A stretch of DNA of 64,000 nt. Source: Gavia stellata (Eukaryota; Chordata; Aves; Gaviiformes; Gaviidae). Below, piece by piece: positions 1 to 46,430 of the stretch (the first letter of the stretch is position 1; every line of letters starts with the position of its first letter). The translations under genes were made by a program, and so were the position numbers. Location: positions 124,534,668-124,598,667 of the forward strand of contig NC_082594.1 of the NCBI RefSeq assembly GCF_030936135.1, read 5' to 3'. The notes beneath the pieces are model-generated. The model worked only from the letters and a program-made list of their open reading frames with translations. It was not told the origin of the DNA and did not search any database.

Positions 1-1355
1 AAAGACTGGTCCTTTTAAACAACATGTATAATCCCTGTGACCCAAGTGATGCATATACCAAATGTTTATATTGCTTACCAAATAGAATTCCCTGTCCTTC
101 TCCCATGCAGTAATAGAGAGTAGTTAAACATAACTAAAAATATAACAATTAATTTGTAGTATGGCTCTATATCTTCTTCATGGAAAGAATCCCTGCAAAA
201 TAGCCTGATACCTTGATCTAATGAGTAATTCTGCAGAAGAAAGTATACATATAAAATGTCTTGAATTTGTCAGGATGATTTTAAAGTATGTTAAAGCAAG
301 TGACATCTTCCTCTCTAAGATTTGAGTCCCATTCCTGCAAAACTTCTTCAGAAAATACCTTCACCAAGCCATAAAGTTCCTATGACTACAGCTATGCAGA
401 TGCCTCTTAGCCCCTGCAGGCAGTCCTTATCCCTCCCTTGCAATGGAAGATTCTGTTCCTGACCAGAGCTTCCTAATAATACAGCTGTTTTTATATTATT
501 ATTCGTTCATATTTACACAGTACAAGCCTGCACTCATTCTACAAACAACTACGGGGCTTGCAGGCTGGTGGAAGGCAACTTAGTACTTCAGAAAGTGATC
601 TAACGGCGTAGCTAAGTGTAGAATCAGTTAACAGAATAAATGAATACCTGCACCCCAGAGGTACTTTGCACCACCTCAGTTGTTCCTAGTAACCTTGCGT
701 TCTCTTTTTTGTTTTTCCTTGAAAGAAATAAACTGTTGTTCACCTAAGGAATGATACCTGTATGCATAGTCAGATTAACAGAAACTACACTCTACAGTTA
801 TGAATAGGAGGTAGTTTCTCAGAAGGCACAAAGCAATGTCCAGATGGAAAGCAACAGTTAGCAAGCATCTACCACAAACAGCAGACACAGCCTAACTATG
901 GAACTTGGATTTCGGTCATCTGTACTAATCATACATATAGCACACAAAGTATGTAAAGAACAGTGTTTGTGATAACAGAAGGATTAAATCCATTGGGACC
1001 CTGCGGGAAAAATCGATCTCACCATGTTTTTGTGCCCACATAGGCACTATATTTTAGACCTAGACCAAGGTATACAGATGAGTTGGATCCGGATTTACCC
1101 TTTACCACAGTTTTCCCAGCATCTGGGAAAAGACACTTATGCCTTCTGCGTTTTGTGATCCTTAACCAGAACAAATTTATGACCACCTTTGGAAGGGGTG
1201 TTTACATGTCCCAAAAAAATTACATGCAATTTTACTGACAGTACACAGCTTATTATTAATGCAAGATTCTAATTCACATCAGCTTTAGGCACAAATGAAA
1301 TCATTTGTGCAACACTGTTGAGAAACCTTTTAATAACAATATTCTGCCATCTTAC
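1..1355 (-). other. NIT2 intron 4, 3' part not in window
   Basis: AT-rich intron. I looked for the expected next NIT2 exon on the minus strand and did not find it. I see no repeat or other gene here. Confidence 0.7.
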
Positions 1356-1444
1356 CTTCCTATGCTTTGCCAACATAGCACCATCCGGACCAAAGACAGT
1401 ACAGGTATTATACAGCTTTCCACCATCCTCTTCTGGAATGGATC
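1356..1444 (-). CDS. NIT2: NIT2 coding exon 4, ending at the catalytic Lys
   Basis: 89 nt encoding [14 protein letters not shown] to LAKHRK, ending in phase 0 before donor gtaaga. The final lysine corresponds to Lys112 of the Glu-Lys-Cys triad. The next exon, expected to start IHLFDID, is not found between 1 and 1355. Confidence 0.95.
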
Positions 1445-4400
1445 CTTTGTAAAGGCGAGAACAAAGATTTCCCTCACTGTATTATATGGAATTTTGATCC
1501 AATGGCACTAATGGACATTGCTCATTGTTCCCTCAATGAGGTGGTCACTAAGAGTAAACTACCTCCAATGAGATATATGCTGCACTCCTTTGCAACTTCT
1601 GAGAGCTTTTGTGTTGATTCCCCAGGGATCTTCTCTGCATACTCCTTAAAGTATTGGGTTCCATACGGAGAATTAAAGCATTCCTAGAATTATAACAAAA
1701 AAAAAAAGTTAAAATCCAGTAATACCACTCCAAGGAGGTGTACTTGACCTTTCAAACTCTGCTCTATCAACATTCTCATACAAACTTTAGTTACAGGAGT
1801 TTAGTTTACAGGAGCTCATATCAGGAGGCCAGAGAGACCTTAACAATTAGAGAAAATGCAGCAGGTCTGTTGGTGTGAACGTGGGCCAAACAGGAGCTGG
1901 AGTATCATGCAAGCTGCAAGTAACAAGGGTGGCACATTTATCAGTATAGACATCACAAGATCACAAGGGATGTTCTCATCAGAACCATGAACCAAGTTCC
2001 ACCTAGCTCATTTGACAAGCTAAACAGATCCTCTCAAAACTGTGAGATGCTCGTGCTCATCCACAGCCCATGATTACTTCATTTTTTAAAAAACCTTTGC
2101 AAAAGCATGCATTTCTCAAAATTACTTATTCTTTTGCTAAAACAATCCTTTAAACACCATTTCCTCACGACTGACCAGCATCTTCTATCCTAGGCTCTAG
2201 TTAAAGATTTGCTATCCCTCAGAACCAGGCATGTAATCTTTAGACAGTAAGATTAACAGAGCAGTTTAGATGCCTGAACTAGATGGCTAGTGGTATTGAG
2301 ATGCCCAAGATTGCAGAGTAAAAGCTCTGGCTTTGTATTTGCCAGCTCTGTGAGGATGCGAGACATGCCCGCGCATCACTTCTTGTCCCCTAAAGGAATA
2401 CAGCTGAAAGCCACAGATAGGCTATCAAACAGTACCAGCACCTACTCTTCAGCAAGCGATTCCCAGACCAAGTGTCTGCCTCAATTGTTACCTTTGCTCA
2501 CTGGAAGTTGTAACAAGACACACACACCCCCCAAAAAAAAAAGAAAAAAAGAAAATCAAACTGTGAATAGCACAACAAACTTTTATGCCATAACCGCTCA
2601 GGCAAACTTCTTAAGAACTATAGTAGATTCTACTGAACTGGAATAACTGAACCAAAACTGGATGGATGTTTTTGCCCCATATACAGACACTGGGCCAGCA
2701 GCTGCCAGCTAACCCACAGCAGAATTTGTAGATGGAAGAGGCAGGAAGGGAAGTCTCCACAGGCTGTCAGATGAGCTTCCCAAGCTTTCAAAAGTTGGAC
2801 TGAACTTCAAGGAAATGAAAGCAATGCCAGCTGCCTCCACCTTGCCACTTGCAGTGTCAATGTGGGTGGTACTGAAACCACTGGCTCAAGAGAACAGGCA
2901 GGGCTCTGTGCAAGCTTGCGGTAGCAGTGCATGGGGCTGTTCATAAGTTGACGCTGGAAAAAAACTTCAGACTGTCTGTTCTGTGCTCTCCAAAGTGGTA
3001 AGAATACAGGGACAGATCTTTGAATTGCTTTCTATCAGTTTCTAGATGCAAATAGATTCTGCTTTTATTTCTTTATCCATAAACATTACAAATTGGTTTT
3101 CTCTCACAAATTTTTTCCTGGTTCAGAAATGAAAAAAGGTTTAACACATCAAGGCTAACATCTCACAGGAAAACTGCCATATGCTTCTGCAGAGGTGTAG
3201 GTTATATAGTCAGTGCAAGTTATTTCTGTTCTTTATGTGGTGTTACTTTAAAAAAAGTGGAGGGAAGAGAGTATTTCATGCCCACATCCTAATGCCACTA
3301 CAAAATTTACCTCCCAGAAGTCTGTAAAAAACCTTGCTCTTGTTTGACAAGTTTTACTCTAAAAGCATAAATTATCATTGACAAAGTGATTATCTCAACT
3401 AAATAGGTCTGGAAAACTCAGTGTTTGTACACATGATGAAACTAGCAAACAGTAGATAACCTCAATGTAGGAGGCCCAGACAGAGTAATCAAAGGTCACG
3501 TTTGCAACCCAAGAGCTGTGTTAGCACAGAGGAGCTGGGAAGGTTGCTTAATACTTTGCCTGTGACAGCAGGAGGGAAAACATTCTGTGTGTAAAACATT
3601 TGGACCAAAAGTTCACCCAGAGAAGAACTTTGCACTCCTGAGTCTGATGCTGCAGGGCACAGGGGTCACACACATACCCCCAGGAAGAGAAAGGAAAAAA
3701 GCTTAAAGCTGCACTGGAAAGGTCACCTCATTGCCAGCACACTCATCTGTGTGAAAATTCAGCAAGGTAACCATGGCTGAAGTCCAAAAAGTAAATCAGA
3801 AACTATCAGTAATTTTAAGTGGCTATTTATTTTCCCACACAAGGAATTCACAAGAGAAATGCATTTTAATCATAATTCAGCCACACATGACCTGTTGGAA
3901 ATGTCTTAAGTCTATTTTGTTTCTCATGGACTATCTAATCTGGAATGATCATGGCAAAGAGAGTCACTGTATACCTGTTTTCTTTCATCTTCATATCAAC
4001 ATTCTTTAGCTGAAAATTGCTTTTTTCTACATCTCTAGCATGGAAGACTTCTGCAAAGATTCAAACCACAGTGTCACTTTTGTGAATTCAGAACATACCA
4101 GTGATGGAATTGCCTGGGATTTGAACCAGCAAAAACTTAACCAGAATATTGTATCACAAAAAAAGACAACCTGCTTTTCATTTCCCCCCACCCCCCTTAA
4201 GTGTGCTGCTAGACAGAACCCTTGTTTTTTTTCCTTTTTTGGAGCCTCCTACAGCATCTAAGCTATCCAGAGAGAAACAGGAATATATAATGCATTAGTA
4301 ACACTAGAAAGAGGTTTCCAAGGGTTTGAGGTATAGGTGCTAAGTAGACCATGATCTGTACTCACAGGTAGAGCCACAACTTTTGCTCCTTTAGCTGACG

Positions 4401-6813
4401 CTTCTCTCACCAGTCCACAGGCTCGTTGAAGGTTGTCTGATTTAACAGCAGATACATGAAGCTGAATAAGAGCAAGGCGGAAGTCTAACGGCAGAAAAGA
4501 AAAAATTAGTCAGCAGAATTCCCCCAGGAAAAACTCTTGAAAATTTTAATTCACTAATGAGCATTTAACAAAATCAATTTGCTTATATATAAAGGTATAC
4601 ACAAAGCACTTCCAACTGATTTTGCTGTCTGTCTATGACTCTGAAAACAGTCTCTTAACACAGGGAGAACATTCAAACTTAGGCTTGCTAACGGGAACCA
4701 CACATCGCCATCACTCTGTTCAGGTCAAACATCACAGAGTTCACATGCTAGTAACACTTAGCCTGGTCAGTACCCAGACCAAGTTCTGATGTAAGATACT
4801 GTGTGACAGAAAGGGAGGCTGCTAATCACCTATAGCTGCTTCTTCCTTCCCGGTTTGCTACACGCTTTGTGAGCCTATCTTTTCGTTGCGCCCGTCACCT
4901 GATGAGCACTGCATGTCCTAAGACACCACTAGCAAACTGAAGGACCAAATATGGAAATAGTTTGCTTTTATCCCTCAAATCACACCTAGCCTGGGAAATG
5001 GCTATAAAAAACAGTAAAGATAACACCCTTCCTGATTGTTTCTTTGCAATTTTGTTTCTAGCCAAGAGGTAGTTGCAAGGGTTATCGACACTGTCTCTGC
5101 TGTGACTAAGCAAGACTTAGATTTGCAGGCTCTTGAAGTACACAAGCGGAAGACATCAAATCAAGTTTTGTGCACACCCCTTGGAATGCCTTCCAGAAAT
5201 CTCCTAGTACCTTGGGCTGTAGGAAAACACATCCTGATCAGGTAGAAGCGTCTCATTTAAAAAAAAAAAAAAAGCTCTGTTTTCATAAAGAGAAGTACCC
5301 CAGTTTCAAAGCACTGCTCTGGATAAATCCCCGTCACAGTCACACAGTCAAAGATCACTACAGGATAAAGAAAAAGCTGCAAGAAACAAAGCCTCAGTGG
5401 TCAGGGAAACAGGAAGAACTGATTCAAGTGAAGACAGGATTGGTTCAGAAACAGTCAGGCAGAATATCTTTCTTCCGTCTTTAGTTCTCACTTCAGTAGC
5501 TAAGCAGCTAATTTCTAGAGGTTAAGCAAATGATTAACAGCCCACTTTGCCACTCTTCATGTGAGAGACTCTTAATATTTGGTTTATTGAGTAAACAAAG
5601 CTTCACTGAGATTTTGAACAGATGTAACCATAGCTAGCTTCCAGACCCACCTAGATAACCATACTAGGAATCTGTCTAAGATTTTCCCATATCTGTGGAA
5701 TGTGTTTTAGCTCAGAGAAATTGGACACTTAAAGATTTACATTTCAGCATAAATTAACTTTTGCAAAAAACCCAATCTACTGGAAAAAATTTTAACTAAC
5801 TTCCTTCCCATAATGTTTAAAACACCAGGAAACCATTCATCTTGTTTAAAACACCAGGAAACCATTCATCTTGTTTAAAACACCAGGAAACCATTCATCT
5901 TATTTTCCCTATGCCTCAGGGTTGGAGTTTGTTAAAGGGCAAAATTAAAGCTCAGTCAGAACGGAATACATGTACTCGTGCCCACGGTTTTGTTTAAACA
6001 CTTCGAGATGTAGAAGTAGCAGAAATACAGAGAAATGCAGAACAGTGCTGTAGAGGCCCAAGACCTCTTCTGCTGGCCCTGCCAAGCTGCCTCAAAAAGT
6101 CTTTAAAAGCAATTCTTAGGATAAGCCTATAGCAGTGCAAACCACAACCAAGCAAAAGCGTATCAGAGTGAAAGAATGGTTCGTATTTGTATCGCTACGA
6201 AGCAAGGTTTTTTGGAAAGGATCAGAAGCTAAGCACGCCTGGCTTGTTCAGATCAAATCTCCTGACAAGCTGACCACTGCAGCAGTACCGAGAGATGCAC
6301 GGCAAGCGGCTTCTGCCAGTCTGCAGCAAAGGGAGAGTGCCCAGGGCAGCTCCCTCTAGTACCGGCCTTATCTCACCCCCCCGCCAAGGCTCAGAGCGAG
6401 CACCCAGGACCGAGGCCTTTCCAGGCCTGACTAGGCCGGGGGACTCCGGGGACACCGGCCGGGGCAGCAGCCAGCCCACGGCCCGTCCCCGGTTGCGCCC
6501 CCTCGGTCAGATAAGAGAGTAAGGGCCCAGCGGGGACAAGGAGGGGCCGGAGCGGATCAGGGCGGGCCTGGGACCACGGGGAGGCGGCGACTCCGCGGAC
6601 AGCCCGCGGGGAAGGCGGCACTACGCAGCGGCCCCTCTCAGCGGCTGAGGCCCGGGGCTGGAGGCCGGAGCTCCGCGGGAGTGGCAGGTTCAGCGCCATG
6701 TCGGCCCTTTTCTTCATGTCCCCGACCGGGAGGGAGGGAGGGAAGGAGCGCGAGGAGGAGAGGTACGAGAGGAAGTAACCGCTCCTCGGCGCACGCCGCC
6801 ACTCACTGGCCAT
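1356..6813 (-). CDS. NIT2: NIT2, omega-amidase (nitrilase family member 2), 5' part: coding exons 1-4
   Basis: NIT2 is a cytosolic carbon-nitrogen hydrolase that removes the amide from alpha-ketoglutaramate and alpha-ketosuccinamate, completing the glutamine and asparagine transamination routes. Four coding exons are visible on the minus strand: 6807-6813, 4366-4484, 1563-1683 and 1356-1444. They total 336 nt and encode residues 1-112. The start ATG (6811-6813) is followed after two and a third codons by a consensus donor (gtgagt), and the split third codon is completed by exon 2, giving [11 protein letters not shown]. The family's catalytic glutamate (Glu43 in human) is the first codon of exon 3, in ECFNSPYG. 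The catalytic lysine (Lys112) is the last codon of exon 4. The exon with the nucleophilic cysteine and everything after it lie beyond the left edge. No frame breaks are seen. Family assignment is from recognition of the human protein and is very secure. Confidence 0.96.
1563..1683 (-). CDS. NIT2: NIT2 coding exon 3, with the catalytic Glu
   Basis: 121 nt from [12 protein letters not shown] to CSIYLIG, ending in phase 1. The first codon is the catalytic glutamate. The acceptor is attctag and the donor is gtagtt. Intron 3, to exon 4, is only 118 bp. Confidence 0.96.
1684..4365 (-). other. NIT2 intron 2
   Basis: 2.7 kb of intron. Open stretches on either strand (for example 2290-2646) have low-complexity translations and no splice logic. 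I see nothing else that can be supported. Confidence 0.7.
4366..4484 (-). CDS. NIT2: NIT2 coding exon 2
   Basis: 119 nt encoding residues 3-42 ([17 protein letters not shown] to VVALP). The acceptor is ccgttag and the donor is gtgagt. It holds the first beta strand of the nitrilase fold. The frame closes in phase 0 just before the catalytic Glu codon. Confidence 0.96.
5814..5900. repeat. Perfect 3 x 29-bp tandem repeat (minisatellite) in NIT2 intron 1
   Basis: Three identical 29-bp units in tandem at 5814-5842, 5843-5871 and 5872-5900, each starting TGTTTAAAACACCAGG. The lack of any difference between copies suggests a recent or length-variable array. Confidence 0.95.
6807..6813 (-). CDS. 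NIT2: NIT2 coding exon 1
   Basis: Only seven coding bases: ATG GCC A, then donor gtgagt (complement of 6801-6806). The split codon A|AC gives Asn3. Human NIT2 also has a very short N-terminal coding stub. The longer open frame upstream and across the donor is read-through into intron and is not used. Confidence 0.9.
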
Positions 6814-6855
6814 GGCTCCGCGCGCCGCCCGCATCCCCGCGCAGCCCCCGGCTCC

Positions 6856-6863
6856 CCTTTATA
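6856..6863 (-). promoter_or_regulatory. TATA-like box of NIT2
   Basis: On the minus strand the bases read TATAAAGG, 43-50 bp upstream of the NIT2 ATG. A start site 25-30 bp downstream would fall near 6826-6833, giving a 5' UTR of about 15-20 nt. The motif is seen directly; its use is inferred. Confidence 0.55.
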
Positions 6864-6883
6864 GAGCTGGGCGGCCCGCCCCG

Positions 6884-6893
6884 GCGCATGCGT
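6884..6893. promoter_or_regulatory. NRF1-like site in the NIT2 promoter
   Basis: GCGCATGCGT differs by one base from the palindromic NRF1 core GCGCATGCGC. It lies about 25 bp upstream of the TATA-like box. Confidence 0.55.
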
Positions 6894-6904
6894 GCGGGCA
6901 GAGG

Positions 6905-6925
6905 GCTGCTGGGAAATGTAGTCCC
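6905..6925 (-). promoter_or_regulatory. ZNF143/SBF-type site in the NIT2 promoter
   Basis: On the minus strand it reads GGGACTACATTTCCCAGCAG, a close match to the ACTACAATTCCCAGCATGC element bound by ZNF143, common at vertebrate housekeeping promoters. It is about 12 bp from the NRF1-like site. Confidence 0.7.
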
Positions 6926-6929
6926 GGCG

Positions 6930-9250
6930 GGCCGCGCCCAGGCGGAAACCCGCAGCCAAACCCGCGGCCGAGCCGGCGGGATTCGGAGCAGGACCGATGA
7001 ATTACCCCAAACGGCTGCGGAGTCCTTCCCGCCGCGTTACCCCCGCCCGGAGCGCCAATGCAGCAGCTGGCAAAGACACCGCCCTGCACCTACATCTCTC
7101 GGGGCTCTGCCCGGAGCTGACGTGCCGGCCGGGAGTTTCCCGGCCCCGTGCAATCCCCAGCGGCCTCGCATTTGTGAAGGGCTCGTCCCAAGGGATCGGC
7201 GCCCGTTTGCAGGCAACTCGTCCACCTGGGACATCCCCATCCTCCTTTAGAAGAACAGTACCCCCTCAGGTACAAACCAACACGCTAACCGCCACGCTGG
7301 TTTCGTTAGTAGCTTCGAAGACCGAGCGCAAGAGATAACGGAGGGTGAGTGCACAACCACCACCGCGTGCGGCAGTCACAAACCTGCCTTCGAGGGAAAC
7401 ACTGTTCGGTCCGCCCCGCGGAGAGGCAAAGGGAAGACCTCATCCCAAACTGACCAAGCCGAAGGATGGCAGAACTACCAACAGCGGAGAACTGCAGATG
7501 CGGAGGGGATGCAGCAGCTCTTTGGCAGGCCTGCCGCCCTTTTACACCTGCCCAGGGTGGTGGAAACAGCATGTATGAACTCTTTTTTTTTTAACAGCAC
7601 ACCTTGCAGGGCTCCCGGTGCAAAGAATGGCTGTTTCCCGAGTTCACACGAGGTTTGGGGCAGAGCACGAAATAAGGAAGAGAATAAGCAGTGAAGCAGC
7701 ATCATCCCTTCAAGGCAAAAAGCACAGGCTAAAAATACACTGTTTCCCATGCCTCAGTGAGATACAGTGTATTTTTCAAGTTTCAAAACAAAACCATCTG
7801 AAAGCACTAACTACACCCAAAAGAACAAGTTACACGCTATCACCCCCCCCTTCCCAAAACCGGGAAACTTTTCAGCCATTCAGTAGACTACGCCTGCATT
7901 GAAAAAGGTTATTTGACAATACAAAAAGTTTTGAAACTACAGCCAAAATGCAGTTGGAAGGGAAAGCTACAAACACTGCTGAGACCCACATGTAAGGTCT
8001 AACAGGAACTAAACTGAAAGAACATCAAGTAACCTTTGCTTACATCCGGAGAAGGCAATATAAATAAAATAGCACCTCCAGTCAGAGTATTTTTGGTGGG
8101 TAACACATGTAAAGTTATGTACAAATTCTCATACGGATCAGAATCTAAAAAAATTTGCGCGACAACAGAAGCACTGACCGTGGCTATGAAACACAAAGGT
8201 AAGAGCTTCCATTTGGCAGGAAAGCTTACGCTCAGAAGTGTTTCTTTCCGGCTACAGACCTCATTTCTATCACCAAAATAAATAAAAACAAAAATTAAAA
8301 CCCCAGCAACATAGCAGCTGTCATCTTATATTCAACAGTATAGACAGCAGTGCATGCAAAGTAAAACAAGAGCCTGCAAACCTCTGGCAAATAATAATAA
8401 TAAAAAAATTCCCTGAAGATGAAAGGGACAGGAAGTAGCATACTGAGTATTTCGATTTTTCTTTTCAAAAACTCTCACTCCAGTACTATAATTGGAATTT
8501 CTGCTTAGCAATACAAGTTCTGTAACAAACACACTAACTACAGATATGTACACTATGAGGCAAAAGTAGCCTTTAAATTATGAGTAGAGATGCGTAAAAA
8601 CACCACTGGAATTATTCATAGTTTGGACTGAGCTTTGTAAGATTAGAAGTCTGTTGATAACTTGCACATTGCCTTAAAAATTACGAATAATTAGCCTCTT
8701 AATGGCTTGGTTTATACATTTCTACACAGAAGAGATTTAAGAACTGACTTACTGTAGCTTTACTTACTGTAGATGTAAAAGGTCTGTATTTGTTGTCCTC
8801 ACAGAGCAGCATACTTCCACTTTCCATCTTTAATACCCAAATACACCTGTTTAATAATGGAGTGTACTTTTCACAATTCCCCTCTCCCCCCTCCAATGAC
8901 TAGAGGAAATGTGTTGTATCATTTTGTCAACATTTTCATAATATAAAAATATGATGCTGAGAAGTTTGGAATTTATGCAGAGCGCCTTTCTATAATTTGA
9001 CCATTTGTTAACTCATTTCGACCTTTCTATGAATGCTTACTATGGCTCACCCAAAAGTATTTAATGAAATTAGTCTAAGCCTAATTCCAAAATACTTACA
9101 TTAAGATGTCACTGACAGTAGCTCCCCACGATCCATAATCAGCTTCTTCCACTCCAAAGATCACTTCCATTTACAAAACACCTTTAGGAAAAACTGTTAA
9201 TCGATTCAGAGAATTCACACAGTATGCAACTAAATGCTTTCTGACAGAAC
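6930..9250. other. Intergenic region between NIT2 promoter and TBC1D23 3' end
   Basis: The first few hundred bases are CpG-rich. The rest is AT-rich with short A runs. No open frame here has splice sites or recognisable similarity. Confidence 0.6.
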
Positions 9251-10920
9251 CAATTATGTTCAAATTGTACTGGTTTATTTACAACTGTAGTTTATAAACA
9301 GTAACACAAACATCTTTACATGAAAAAAATCTCATTGCTGAAGTAGGCACAGAGTCAGAGACTCTTCAGGATATTTTCAGAAGGGAGTAGGAAGAGGAAA
9401 ATGTAATACAACAGCTGCTGGGCAAAACTATAAATACATGAGCGTTGGCCCAGGTGCAATTTCATGCAAATATCTTCAACAGTTCAAGTTCTATTGGTGT
9501 TTACTCAGATACTAAGAAGGGGAAAAAAAAAAAGGAATTAGTTCCAGAATTAAGGTGCCCTAGCTTGATTCCTAGTAAAATAACTTAGAATAACTGTTTT
9601 TTATAAAGGTCAGTTTAATTTATTTTACCTCCTGATGATGTACTAATTCACAGGTTTTGATTCAAATACTCAGGAGACTTCACTCAGCAAAGTTAATCCC
9701 TATTATCTTTATTTCACAGTTTGTGGTAACTTCCACATCGGTCTACGAAGATGCTATGCCTCAGCCGTAAGGACATTCCTGTACTGAGCTTTTTAACAAG
9801 GGAACCGTTCTGTGAATAAGTGGAAAGCTGCTGATAAACAATCACATAGTTAATGTTTGAGAGATGGCAACTTATTTAGAAGATGTTAGTTAAAAGAAAC
9901 AAATGCTTGACTCAGTGAAGGTAATAGGTAATGAATGCATTTATCACAGGTATATAGCACTTGAATCTCTTCACTTTATTTGCGTGCATTAATTTTCTTG
10001 CTGAACACACCTTTGATCAACACATACTCACTTCTGTGCTGAATTGAAGGTTTTTAAAGGTCTTAAGACATTTTGTTTCTGAGGAATAAGATAACTTGCT
10101 TTCAACTGTCACACTGTCATGGAGCATTAACTTAAATTTCAATGCACACCTTCATCTTTACAAGAGAAACAGCCTCAACCTATGAAATGTGTAATTTTGC
10201 ATAATTAAAAAATCACAACCCTGTAGTAAAAGCTTATTGTGCAGAGTTCATTTTGGTATTTAAAAATACCCTTACCACCAAGTCCAATTATTTAACCTTA
10301 GTAGTAGATAAGACTTTTAAAAAAGCTAATTTTACAAATTGTTTGCACTTTTTCCATTTATCTGCAGCTCAAGCTGGACTTAACCATTTTTAACAAGAAA
10401 GAACCAGTATTTCTAAGATTTTTATCTGCGCTGCTTATAAACCTAAGTTTTTAATCAGTCCTTGATACTGCTCAGTAGGCAAAATCAAATTTATAGACTG
10501 TAGGCAATAGGGGCATTTTACTTTCAAGGGACAGTAATTTAAAAACCATTCTGTTTTCAACTGCTTCTCCTTATCTGGCAGTGCTTCATTCCTTTAACAC
10601 ACTTAATGTGAACCCAGCTGCATCTTCTCTTGCAAAGGTGCAGATCACTCACATTAAGGCTGCATTAAAAATGAAACAAACTGACCTTTATAACAAACAT
10701 TTCTTCAAAACAAAAAAAATATAATAAAAAATTAAAAATCCTGTTCAGAAATTGATAATAATTTACCCTATCTTAAGCCTGCTACTCAGGCACTCCCATC
10801 AGCAAACAGAAAAATTCTCGTAAGTTAGTATTCAGTTGGGAAACAGTCAGCTTGTGTCCACATACAGTATCTTGGTTGCTTCTTCTTTATAAGCTGTTCT
10901 CCACACAAAGTCTTTAGTTA
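9250..10920 (-). other. TBC1D23: TBC1D23 3' UTR (probable extent)
   Basis: AT-rich stretch directly after the stop codon with no splice signals or other genes and several AATAAA signals. The far end is uncertain because polyadenylation use is unknown. Confidence 0.5.
9274..9279 (-). terminator. Candidate distal poly(A) signal of TBC1D23
   Basis: AATAAA on the minus strand, about 1.65 kb after the TBC1D23 stop codon. Other AATAAA copies lie nearer the stop (for example 9708-9713), so which site or sites are used cannot be decided from sequence. Confidence 0.4.
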
Positions 10921-44927
<34,007 letters not shown>

Positions 44928-45590
44928 AGCTGTTGACGTGCCCGCTCGCTCGGCCGTAAAGCGCGGTCGGGCGGTGGGTTTTTTTCCCGACACGCCTCCT
45001 CCCCACGCGCCGGCTCTCGTCCCCGCCTCCCCTGTGCTGTCGTGAAGTGAGGGCGCCCGCCGGAAAGCGCGGAAACCTGGCAAGGGAGAAGGGCGGTGCC
45101 TGCATGAGGAGAAAAGGCGGGAGTCGGGGCGAGGCGACAGCAGTGACAAACGCCGCCTCGCCCTTACGGTCTTCACCTGGGCCAGCGCCGGGCTCGCTGC
45201 GGGGAAGCGGGGCGTGTAAGGGGCGAGCTGGTTCTCAACAATGGCTGTAGAGAGGCTGCGGTTACAGGGCTGTCCCCCGGGGAGCAGGAGCTGCCCCGCC
45301 GCGGGCCGGGCCGCGCAGACAGAGTCCCCCCTCGAGCAGCCGGCCGTTGGCGGCCGGGTTTCCCCACCCCGAGCGGGAGCCCCCCTTCAGCGCACCCGTG
45401 GAGGCGGTGGTAGGTGCGGGGCAGCCGTAGGAGGCAGGCCGGCGCTCCGCAGCGGGTCTCTGGCAGGAGGCCTGCTGCTGCTGCGGGCTGCGATCGGCTC
45501 CCCGGCCTCTGCTGTGCTTTTCAGGTTGGGCGGTGGGGGAAGGCCCTACCGCCAGTTCAGGTCATCAGCAGCTGCAGGTGCCTTCCTCTA

Positions 45591-46430
45591 GAAGACTTAG
45601 GAATTGGTTTCCCTGGCAGGGAAGCCATTCTGTGAAAAATTTGAGTATTTTTGGTTTTCATAAAGGTCAACTGCTTTCCTATGCAATGGTTTGATTACTA
45701 AATGACTTTGCCTACAGTCAGTATTTTGCCAGGTTATACTCCATGAGTCGGAGGTAAAATTCACAAGTTCTACAAAGAGCCCTGTTTCCAAGGGGTAAAA
45801 ATAATCTGGCAATGTCCATTAGCAACCCTGGGCAGAACAGCACTAAAGCTCTCCATCACTCCCATTCCTTACCCACCTACACCCCCAAAGGAAAAAAAAA
45901 AATAGCATATATCTCTGAAAGTTTAGAAAAATGATTCAAGTAATTTATACGTGGAATAACAGTGCCACCTTATGATAAATTCATGTCCTTACACGTGTCT
46001 GTTTTACTCCCGCAGCTTGCCTTGGGATCTGCTCCGGTAGGTAAATGCCCAGACTTTAAGCGGGACGGCTCCTGCGAAAGAAGATACACACTTACTGAAC
46101 TGTGTGCGGGACCCAGGTCCCGGAGAGGCGAGAACATTCATTCCACGGTAACACACGATGTTTTCCCATATGTATTTGTTTCTCAGAAAAGATTATATGA
46201 ATAATCTTAATCAAGAAAGTATTTTATAGCATCAAACCAGATTCAGGCAATTAAAAAAAAATAGAATCTTGTGAATGAGGGAGTAATGTCTTTAATTCCT
46301 CTTTTTCCCGCTTCATCTGTATTTTTCATTTAAAAAAAAACCCAACAAAAAGCCAACAAACCACCCCCCCCTGCATTTTAAACGCCTACTTTTGTTACTT
46401 AGGAAAAAATTTTGTAAAATGTTGATGAGG
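45591..46430. other. AT-rich spacer between the two divergent CpG islands
   Basis: About 840 bp of ordinary AT-rich sequence separating the TBC1D23 and CMSS1 islands. The open frame at 45962-46204 has no recognisable family. No repeat is identified. Confidence 0.6.

Larger units (their letters stand above)
6340..7200. promoter_or_regulatory. CpG island spanning the NIT2 start
   Basis: GC-rich, CpG-dense block sharply different from the AT-rich sequence on both sides. It covers NIT2 exon 1, its core promoter and about 450 bp of intron 1. Several long open frames on both strands here are by-products of the GC content. Confidence 0.85.

Noticed and set aside
300-420. Short minus-strand stretch that might have been NIT2 exon 5
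   Set aside because: Translation does not resemble the expected IHLFDID segment.
6391-7338. Several long open frames on both strands around the NIT2 promoter
   Set aside because: By-product of CpG-island composition; translations are Arg/Pro/Ala/Gly-rich and no family is recognised.
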